This document shows, piece after piece, positions 34,464-39,725 of a stretch of 39,725 bases of DNA; the first letter of the stretch is position 1; each line of letters begins with the position of its first letter. The position numbers and the translations under genes were made by a program. Below the pieces are notes generated by a model. It had not been told where the DNA came from. It did not search any database and was given only the letters and a program-made list of their open reading frames with translations. Source of the DNA: Alistipes excrementigallinarum (GTDB taxonomy: Bacteria > Bacteroidota > Bacteroidia > Bacteroidales > Rikenellaceae); the NCBI GenBank assembly GCA_019112825.1, contig DXIP01000006.1, positions 1 through 39,725 on the forward strand, given 5' to 3'.

Positions 34464-35078
34464 ATCGCAGCACCGAAACCATTCCCGCCGAGGCCGTTCA
34501 ACCCCGGGAATAACAGACCGAAACCGGCCGGTGGCGCTCCCCGCACGGGACGCAAGCCCGAAAAGGAGAACCCGCACCGCATCAACGACCAAATCACCGC
34601 ACCCGAGGTGCGCGTGGTGGGCGACAACATCGAGCAACCCAAGGTCATGTCGCTCCGCGAGGCTCTGCGCCTGGCGGACGAGATGGAGCTCGACCTGATT
34701 GAGATTTCGCCGAAAGCCGACCCCCCGGTATGCCGCATCGCCGACTACCAGAAGTTCCTCTACCAGCAGAAGAAGAAGGCCAAGGAGCTGAAAGCCAACC
34801 AGACGAAGGTGGTGGTCAAGGAGATTCGCTTCGGTCCGCAGACCGACGACCACGACTACAACTTCAAGCTCAAGCATGCCGAGAACTTCCTCAAGGAGGG
34901 GGCCAAGGTGAAGGCCTACGTCTTCTTCCGCGGCCGTTCGATTGTCTTCAAGGAGCAGGGCGAAATCCTGCTGCTGCGCTTCGCCACCGACCTGGAGGAG
35001 TATGCCAAGGTGGAGATGATGCCCAAGCTCGACGGCAAGAAGATGAACATGATGCTTGCCCCGAAGAGCAAGAAGTAG
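34464..35078 (+). CDS. infC: Translation initiation factor IF-3, probable AUC start
   Basis: About 204 residues. IF-3 keeps 30S subunits free and checks start codons. The conserved N-terminal segment HRINDQITAPEVRVVGDN is encoded at 34575-34628, upstream of the first in-frame GTG (34608), so the gene must start earlier. Between the in-frame stop at 34449 and 34608 there is no ATG, GTG, TTG or CTG. The best start is ATC at 34464, giving (M)AAPKPFPPRPFNPGNN and a Pro/Lys-rich extension. infC of E. coli starts with AUU and that of Myxococcus with AUC, which lets IF-3 repress itself. The rest is standard (LDLIEISPKADPPVCRI, EIRFGPQTDDHDY, VKAYVFFRGR). A terminator follows directly. Confidence 0.9.
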   Translation: MAAPKPFPPRPFNPGNNRPKPAGGAPRTGRKPEKENPHRINDQITAPEVRVVGDNIEQPKVMSLREALRLADEMELDLIEISPKADPPVCRIADYQKFLYQQKKKAKELKANQTKVVVKEIRFGPQTDDHDYNFKLKHAENFLKEGAKVKAYVFFRGRSIVFKEQGEILLLRFATDLEEYAKVEMMPKLDGKKMNMMLAPKSKK

Positions 35079-35120
35079 AGCGGCTCCGGACCCGTACGGC
35101 CCGACCTGCGAACAAGACGA

Positions 35121-35167
35121 CAACCGCAGCGCGGAACAACTCCGCCGCTGGCGGTTGTTGTTTTTTT
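35121..35167 (+). terminator. Strong intrinsic terminator of infC
   Basis: CAACCGC (35121-35127) pairs with GCGGTTG (35151-35157), with inner AGCG/CGCT and CGGA/TCCG helices around ACAAC. TTGTTTTTTT follows. Confidence 0.9.
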
Positions 35168-35534
35168 AGGCGGGGGGGGGCGACGCGGCGAAGACCAACC
35201 GATGCTGAACTGCCAGCCGGGGGGGTGCCGACTGACACGGAGCCGCCCGACCCGGCGAAAACCGACCGATACGGCCCTACCCGACCCAGAGGAATGACTA
35301 CCCGCGTGTACCGGGGACGCCGGCCTGGAATTGCGGATGCCGGGGCGGGCGGCCAAGAGTTGCAGATAGCGAGACAGCCGGCCACAAGTTGCAGATGCCG
35401 GGACAGCCGGCCGCACCGGCCGCACCGAATGAACCGCCGAAACGGAGGCATCGAAACGGAGCCGCCGCCCGACAGGGCCTCCCCCACCCGGAAGGGCATC
35501 GGAAAAGGGAATTCCGAAATCGGAAATAAATCGC
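35168..35534. other. Intergenic stretch with degenerate repeats, no gene
   Basis: GC-rich spacer between infC and the next promoter. rpmI and rplT, which often follow infC, are absent. It contains the imperfect tandem repeat at 35316-35405 and CCGGCCGCA duplications at about 35407-35423. Confidence 0.6.
35316..35405. repeat. Imperfect tandem repeat of about 30 bp, three copies
   Basis: Units share GCCGGCC, then a GTTGCAGAT-type core, then GCCGGG(A/G). They begin near 35316, 35347 and 35377; the last two are the most alike. Non-coding. Confidence 0.6.
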
Positions 35535-35542
35535 TACCTTTG
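35535..35542 (+). promoter_or_regulatory. -7 box before the LuxE-like gene
   Basis: TACCTTTG, an exact match. It lies 21 bases before the ATG at 35564 and only 6 before the ATG at 35549, which favours the later start. No clear -33. Confidence 0.6.
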
Positions 35543-35563
35543 CAGCAAATGGTTTCAGCCTAC

Positions 35564-36529
35564 ATGCTTACCGACGACGACCTGTTCCGCATTGCGGACA
35601 ACGAGGCTTTCGAGGCGGCGGCGCTGGAGACCTTCCGCTTCCAGGCCGAAAGGTGCGCCCCCTACCGCCAATACCTCGCACTGATTGGAGTGCGCCCCGG
35701 GCAGATTCACCGCCCGGAGGAGATTCCCCATCTACCCATCGGCCTCTTCAAGACGCACGACATCTACTGCGGCGACGCGGCTCCCGAGGCGGTCTTCACC
35801 TCGAGCAGCACCACGGGCATGACCCCATCGCGCCATGCGATGCGTTCGCTGGCGCTCTACGAGCAGGCCTTCCGCGCCTCGTTCCGCACCTTCTACGGCG
35901 AGCCGCGGCGGTGGAGCCTCTACGCGCTGCTGCCCAACTACCTGCGCCGCAAGGGTTCGTCGCTGGTCTACATGGCCGACCGGCTGATTGCCGACTGCGG
36001 CTCGGGGGGCTTCTACCTCGACGACTACGAGCGGCTGCTCGACGACATGGCCGCCGACCCGAAGCCCAAGATTCTGCTCGGCGTGAGCTATGCGCTATGG
36101 GACCTGGCCGAACGCTACTCGCCGAAGCTAAAGGATACGGTGGTGATGGAGACCGGCGGCATGAAGGGCTACCGCGAGGAGCTGCCCAAGGAGGAGTTCC
36201 ACCGCATCCTCTGCGACGCCTTCGGCGTGGAGGTCATCCACTCGGAATACGGCATGGCGGAGCTCACCTCGCAGGCCTACTCGCTCGGCGGCAACCGCTT
36301 CCGCTGCCCGGGGTGGATGCGCGTGGAGGTGCGCGACATCAACGACCCCTTCGAGCTGCTGCCTGACGGCTCGCGCGGCGGCATCAACATCACCGACCTG
36401 GCCAACCGCTGGTCGTGCGCCTTCATCCAGACCGAGGATGTGGGCAAACGCTTTACGGACGGCTCGTTCGACATCGAGGGGCGCATCGACCACAGCGACA
36501 TCCGGGGCTGCAACCTGCTGGTGCAGTAA
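35564..36529 (+). CDS. LuxE/PaaK-like acyl-protein synthetase
   Basis: 321 residues from the ATG at 35564 (MLTDDDLFRIADNEAF). It shows the adenylate-forming pattern of the LuxE family: a Ser/Thr/Gly-rich ATP loop TSSSTTGMTPS near residues 84-94, METGGMKGYREELPKEEF in the middle, HSEYGMAELTSQAY, and the GRIDHSDIRGCNLL end. Such enzymes activate a carboxylic acid with ATP and pass it to a protein or carrier. In Bacteroidetes they often sit among glycan or lipid genes. The cytidylyltransferase gene follows after 36 bases, so both are probably in one transcript. The substrate is unknown. Confidence 0.82.
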   Translation: MLTDDDLFRIADNEAFEAAALETFRFQAERCAPYRQYLALIGVRPGQIHRPEEIPHLPIGLFKTHDIYCGDAAPEAVFTSSSTTGMTPSRHAMRSLALYEQAFRASFRTFYGEPRRWSLYALLPNYLRRKGSSLVYMADRLIADCGSGGFYLDDYERLLDDMAADPKPKILLGVSYALWDLAERYSPKLKDTVVMETGGMKGYREELPKEEFHRILCDAFGVEVIHSEYGMAELTSQAYSLGGNRFRCPGWMRVEVRDINDPFELLPDGSRGGINITDLANRWSCAFIQTEDVGKRFTDGSFDIEGRIDHSDIRGCNLLVQ

Positions 36530-36565
36530 CGTCTATCAACCGACCGAACACGTAACACGAAAGAG

Positions 36566-37213
36566 ATGAAAACCGTAGCATTCGTACCCATACGCCTCAA
36601 CAGCCAGCGCGTGAGCGGCAAGAACCTCCGCCTGCTGGGTGGCGAACCCCTCATGTGCCACATTCTGCGGACGCTGACCCGCGTCGAGGGCATCGACGAG
36701 GTCTATGTCTTCTGCAGCGACGAGCGCATCCGCGAGCTGCTGCCCGAGGGGGTCCGCTTCCTGCAGCGCAGCGCGGAGCTCGACCGCGACACCACCCTCG
36801 GCCGCGAAATCTACGACGCCTTCACCGCCCGCGTCGAGGCCGACCTCTACGTGCTGGCCCACGCCACCTCGCCCTTCATCCGCCCGGAGACCATCTCCGG
36901 GGCTCTTGCGAAGGTGCAATCGGGGGAGTACGACTCGGCCTTCAGCGCCGAGAAGATTCAGACCTTCGCCTGGTTCAAGGGGCGTCCGCTCAACTACGCG
37001 CTCGACAACATCCCCCGCACGCAGACCATCGAGCCGGTCTACATAGAGACCAGCGCCTTCTTCATCTTCCCGCGGGGGCTGTGGTGCGGCGACCACCGCC
37101 GCATCGGCGACCGCCCCTACATGGCGGTGGTCGAGCGGGTCGAGGGGCTCGACATCGACTATCCGGAGGACTTCGCCATGGCAGAGATTATCGCCGCCAG
37201 CCGCGGACTCTGA
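36566..37213 (+). CDS. Acylneuraminate cytidylyltransferase-type enzyme
   Basis: 215 residues. The N-terminal nucleotide-binding motif VPIRLNSQRVSGKNLRLLGG (about 7-26) is that of CMP-sugar synthases (CMP-NeuAc, CMP-KDO, CMP-legionaminate type). HATSPFIRPETI (about 98-109) is the matching sugar-site segment, and DIDYPEDFAMAE near the end is typical. It would activate a nonulosonic or related acid sugar with CTP for surface glycan. Sialic acid synthase genes are not in the window, so the exact sugar is open. It ends at a bidirectional terminator. Confidence 0.88.
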   Translation: MKTVAFVPIRLNSQRVSGKNLRLLGGEPLMCHILRTLTRVEGIDEVYVFCSDERIRELLPEGVRFLQRSAELDRDTTLGREIYDAFTARVEADLYVLAHATSPFIRPETISGALAKVQSGEYDSAFSAEKIQTFAWFKGRPLNYALDNIPRTQTIEPVYIETSAFFIFPRGLWCGDHRRIGDRPYMAVVERVEGLDIDYPEDFAMAEIIAASRGL

Positions 37214-37237
37214 GCCGCCCGCGCCGCCGCGCCGACA

Positions 37238-37284
37238 AACAGGGCCTCCGGTGATGTGCATCATCCCCGGAGGCCCTGTTTTTT
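37238..37284. terminator. Bidirectional terminator between convergent glycan genes
   Basis: AACAGGGCCTCCGG (37238-37251) pairs with CCGGAGGCCCTGTT (37267-37280), with an inner TGATG/CATCA helix. TTTTTT follows on the plus strand. Confidence 0.9.
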
Positions 37285-37310
37285 CATCGACGGACCGAAG
37301 CTGAAGGAGG

Positions 37311-38243
37311 CTATTTCGGCTCCGCCTCCTGCTGCTCCGCCTCCTGCTGCTCGGCCTCGCCGGCGCGCTCATAGGCGTCAATCATCGAGCCGGCCGTGTG
37401 GTTGACAATCCGCGCACCGAGCGTTGCGGCGTAGTCGCGCAGCACCTCGTGGCCGCGGAAGAGCTCGGCCACCTCGGCCAGGTAGGAGGCCATCGTGTAG
37501 GGGACGGGCGGAAGGGTGGCGTTGAAGTAGATGGGGCGCGGAGCCGCGGCCGCACCCTGGTCGTAGTAGTGGCGGTCGGCGCGGCAGAGGCGGTTCGAGG
37601 CGTCGACGCACAACCCCTCGAGCAGCGTATGGTCGACGCCGTAGAGCGACAGATGGCGGTAGCCCAGCAGCAGCCCGATGTACTCGCCGTTCTGGATGAC
37701 CGTGCCGAAGTTGGCGCTCCCCAGCCCGTGGCGGAAGAGCCAGAACTCGACGCTGCGGAAGCCGTGGTAGAGCAGCGTATGGAAGGGGACGATGCGGATA
37801 TGGGGGTTGGTCAGCCGGCGGCGATAGTCGAACCGCTCGGGGTTGTAGTACTGCACGTAGAGGTTCATCTCCCACGTGACCTTCTCGTTGAGCCTCCGGT
37901 AGAGCGCCTCGACCCGCTCGCGGTTGACGCTCTGGCGGAAGAACATCGGGTCGGAGAGGACGTAGTATTTGGGGCGAATCTCCTCGAAGCGATCATCCTC
38001 GGCGAAGAAGTTGACCACCAGGAAGTCCTTCGTGCGGTGGTCGCCGCGCGCAAGCAGCCGCGGCAGTTCGCGCCCGAGCGAGGGGCCGTTGGCCAGCAGC
38101 ACGAGCTCCTGCGAGGGGCGGCCGACCACCCCGGCGCGGCCGACGTAGTTGCGGAAGTTCTCCTTCACGGCCATCGCCGCGAAGTAGAAGAGCGTATCGA
38201 AGGTATTGCGGAGCAGAGCAACGATTCTGAGCGACAGGGTCAT
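37311..38243 (-). CDS. DUF115/MptE-like protein, probable glycan gene
   Basis: 310 residues. The segment LVLLANGPSLGRELPRLL (about 48-65) has the nucleotide-binding (G/A)NGPSL loop of DUF115/MptE-like Rossmann-type proteins, followed by VVNFFAEDDRFEEIRPKYYV. Members occur in capsule, lipopolysaccharide and flagellin glycosylation loci. Aromatic-rich stretches (YLSLYGVDHT-like, IYFNATLPPVPY) follow. The C-terminus ends in a short duplication, EAEQQ twice then EAEPK, from a 15-bp DNA repeat. It is divergent from the glycosyltransferase at 38358, with interleaved promoters. Enzyme activity is not established by sequence. Confidence 0.65.
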   Translation of the reverse strand: MTLSLRIVALLRNTFDTLFYFAAMAVKENFRNYVGRAGVVGRPSQELVLLANGPSLGRELPRLLARGDHRTKDFLVVNFFAEDDRFEEIRPKYYVLSDPMFFRQSVNRERVEALYRRLNEKVTWEMNLYVQYYNPERFDYRRRLTNPHIRIVPFHTLLYHGFRSVEFWLFRHGLGSANFGTVIQNGEYIGLLLGYRHLSLYGVDHTLLEGLCVDASNRLCRADRHYYDQGAAAAPRPIYFNATLPPVPYTMASYLAEVAELFRGHEVLRDYAATLGARIVNHTAGSMIDAYERAGEAEQQEAEQQEAEPK

Positions 38244-38307
38244 GGGCTGATGTTTTGAAATTGGGCACGCGGGCAGCCCGACACCCGTCGGAGCGGCCCG
38301 ATGCCGC

Positions 38308-38338
38308 TTGCAAATGTAGCAAAATAACGATACCTTTG
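38308..38338 (+). promoter_or_regulatory. Promoter of the glycosyltransferase gene
   Basis: TTG (38308-38310), a 20-base spacer, then TACCTTTG (38331-38338). The GTG start follows 19 bases later. Confidence 0.75.
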
Positions 38339-38341
38339 CAA
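38311..38341 (-). promoter_or_regulatory. Promoter of the DUF115-like gene
   Basis: On the minus strand: TTG (38339-38341), a 20-base spacer, then TACATTTG (38311-38318). It overlaps the plus-strand promoter almost base for base in mirror image. Confidence 0.7.
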
Positions 38342-38357
38342 GAAAGAGTACGACGCC

Positions 38358-39287
38358 GTGAGCACACCCACCTTTTCGGTCATCATACCCCTCTACAACA
38401 AGGAGGCGGAGGTCGCCGCGACCCTCCGCTCGGCCCTCGAACAGAGCCTCCGCCCGCTGGAGGTCATCGTCGTCGACGACGGCTCGACGGACCGCTCGGC
38501 CGAGGTTGTCGTCTCCTTCCGCTCGCCGCTCGTCCGCCTCATCCGCCAGCCGAACGCCGGCGTGAGCGCCGCCCGCAATAGGGCCATCGCCGAGGCGCGG
38601 GGCGAGTATGTCGCCCTGCTCGACGCCGACGACCGGTGGCGCCCCGGCTTCCTGGCCGAAATCGCCTCGATGATTGAGCGCTGGCCCGACTGCGGGCTCT
38701 ACGCCACGGCCTTCGACATCGTGAGCGACGAGGGGCTCGTGCCGGGCCGCACCCCCCGCGAGCGGGGACCCGTCGACGACTTCTTCACCCGCTCGATGAG
38801 CTGCTACGTGGCCATCCCCTCAGCCAGCGTCATCCCGCGTACCCTCTTCGCAGAGGTGGGGCTCTTCCCCGTGGGGATGAAGCTGGGCGAGGACCAGTAC
38901 CTCTGGACCCGCATCGCCCGCTGCCGCCCGGTCTGCTTCTCGCCCGAGCGGCTGGTGCTCTACTCACGCGTCGCCTCGAACCGCTCCAATGCGGTCTACA
39001 CCCCCGAACGGAGCCGCCACACGCTCGAGGAGCTCTACGACGCCTCGGCCTCGGAGGCCAGCAACGAATACGTCGCCCGCGTGGCGCTGGGCAAGGCGCT
39101 GGTCATCAGCGCCAAGGGCGGCACCGAGGAGGCGGCGCGCACGGTCCGCTTCTTCGGCTGGACGCGGCTGAACCGCCGCCTGCTGCGCAAGGTGCGGATA
39201 CTCAACGCGCTCCCCGCGGCGTGGCGCCCCGCGCTGCTCGACGCCTACAACCGTCTGGCCTGGCGCCTGGCCCGCAAGGGGCTCTGA
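38358..39287 (+). CDS. Family 2 glycosyltransferase
   Basis: 309 residues from a GTG start (VSTPTFSVIIPLYNKEAEV). GT-A fold: VIIPLYNKE at about 8-16, VIVVDDGSTDRS at about 37-48, NAGVSAARNRAI, and the DxD motif in LLDADDRW near residues 89-96. GEDQYLWTRIA fits the catalytic Asp region. It is probably soluble or peripheral, with no membrane helix. It transfers a sugar from a nucleotide donor, most likely in surface polysaccharide synthesis given the neighbours. Donor and acceptor are unknown. The start is fixed by the promoter 19 bases upstream. Confidence 0.9.
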   Translation: MSTPTFSVIIPLYNKEAEVAATLRSALEQSLRPLEVIVVDDGSTDRSAEVVVSFRSPLVRLIRQPNAGVSAARNRAIAEARGEYVALLDADDRWRPGFLAEIASMIERWPDCGLYATAFDIVSDEGLVPGRTPRERGPVDDFFTRSMSCYVAIPSASVIPRTLFAEVGLFPVGMKLGEDQYLWTRIARCRPVCFSPERLVLYSRVASNRSNAVYTPERSRHTLEELYDASASEASNEYVARVALGKALVISAKGGTEEAARTVRFFGWTRLNRRLLRKVRILNALPAAWRPALLDAYNRLAWRLARKGL

Positions 39288-39550
39288 GCGGAGGACTCCC
39301 GGACGGCAGAGACTGGGCATCAAACGACAGGCATAAGACGACGGCTCCGCCTCATAATCGACCCGCACCGATTCCGGACAACTGCTCCGAACGCCCATCC
39401 CGGACCGCTGCTCCGGACAGGCTGCGACCGCCCGTCTTGACAGCCGTCCTCAACGTCCGGCGACCGACATGGAGGCTCGGGGAGCCCGGCAATCATCCGG
39501 AGCTTCCGGCGACCGACGGGAAAATCCAGCATCCGACCGGCCCGCACAAA
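39288..39550. other. Intergenic stretch, no gene
   Basis: GC-rich spacer with scattered CCGGA and CTGCTCCG words like those in other spacers of the window. No reading frame with a domain and no promoter. Confidence 0.5.
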
Positions 39551-39590
39551 AAAACATCCGACCCCAAAAGGTCGGATGTTTTCTTATGTT
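39551..39590 (+). terminator. Intrinsic terminator of the glycosyltransferase gene
   Basis: A perfect 13-bp stem, 39551-39563 with 39570-39582 (AAAACATCCGACC and its complement), with T-rich DNA on the plus strand and A-rich DNA before it, so it can act in both directions. Confidence 0.9.
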
Positions 39591-39638
39591 TTAGAGTAGG
39601 GACTGTCGTAAAAAGAATAAAACTTTATAATGAATTGA

Positions 39639-39669
39639 TTGCCAATGTAATATAAAATTTGTATCTTAG
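39639..39669 (+). promoter_or_regulatory. Probable transposase promoter
   Basis: TTG (39639-39641), a 20-base spacer, then TATCTTAG (39662-39669), close to TAnnTTTG. Confidence 0.55.
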
Positions 39670-39684
39670 CTAAAGATAAAAAGA

Positions 39685-39724
39685 ATACCTCCAATTGCCC
39701 TAGAAAAGCCAAATTTGGAGGTAT
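39685..39724 (+). repeat. Inverted repeat in the IS leader
   Basis: ATACCTCCAA (39685-39694) is the exact complement of TTGGAGGTAT (39715-39724). In mRNA this forms a 10-bp hairpin that would hide an AGGAGG-like site and may limit translation of the transposase. Confidence 0.65.
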
Positions 39725-39725
39725 C

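Larger units (their letters stand above)
39597..39725 (+). mobile_element. Start of an insertion sequence (partial, right edge of window)
   Basis: It begins with TAGGGACTGTCGT, the inverted partner of the repeat at 118-130. The GC content drops sharply here. A promoter reads into the element (39639-39669), as expected for a transposase gene just beyond the window. The family cannot be named without the transposase. Confidence 0.65.

Overview
The window looks like a GC-rich chromosome segment from a Bacteroidales bacterium, most likely Alistipes or another member of the Rikenellaceae. The evidence is the promoter type (a -33 TTTG or TTG, a spacer of 19-21 bases, then a -7 TAnnTTTG, seen in front of many genes), the scarcity of Shine-Dalgarno sites, the S-type sulfatase, and families typical of Bacteroidetes (DUF4954, WG-repeat proteins, a TGS-like nucleoside kinase, a LysO exporter split over two genes). 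The genus is inference. Both ends of the window lie inside insertion-sequence ends that share the 13-bp inverted repeat TAGGGACTGTCGT.

Layout. 1-3250 is an AT-richer accessory stretch. It holds an IS end, a strongly folded RNA-like region (131-390), a small lipoprotein, and three small genes of unknown function on the minus strand. Upstream of those three lies a minus-strand locus (3012-3240) with the architecture of 6S RNA. 3968-13112 is housekeeping: thiL and adk (divergent), split lysO with a long leader, rpsF-rpsR-rplI, rpsA, and a 5'-nucleotidase lipoprotein. 13181-19465 carries a nucleoside kinase, an S-type sulfatase and gcvP. 19935-26953 carries a SlyD-type prolyl isomerase, then a cluster of a protein kinase with WG repeats, a DUF4954 beta-helix protein, a von Willebrand A protein and a pseudokinase with WG repeats, and then trxB. 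27147-34267 carries a PepSY-type membrane protein with an OB-fold-like lipoprotein, rnz-trmH, pdxA and thrS. 34464-39287 carries infC, a LuxE-like acyl-protein synthetase, a CMP-sugar-type cytidylyltransferase, a DUF115-like protein and a family 2 glycosyltransferase. The last four probably serve surface glycan synthesis.

Themes. Spacers between genes are long and often filled with short tandem repeats or strand-biased low-complexity DNA (8836-8949, 11547-11696, 19536-19722, 31699-31940, 35316-35405). Similar low-complexity expansions sit inside proteins (ThiL tail, kinase linker). Promoters are easy to see, and several start codons lie only about 20 bases after the -7 box. Two divergent gene pairs have interleaved promoters that probably cannot be used at the same time. 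infC appears to start with AUC and is closed off by a terminator instead of running into rpmI-rplT.

The best candidates for something undescribed are the 6S-like RNA, the structured element at 131-390, and the kinase / vWA / pseudokinase-WG cluster, which resembles the known kinase-vWA-phosphatase triads but shows no phosphatase here.
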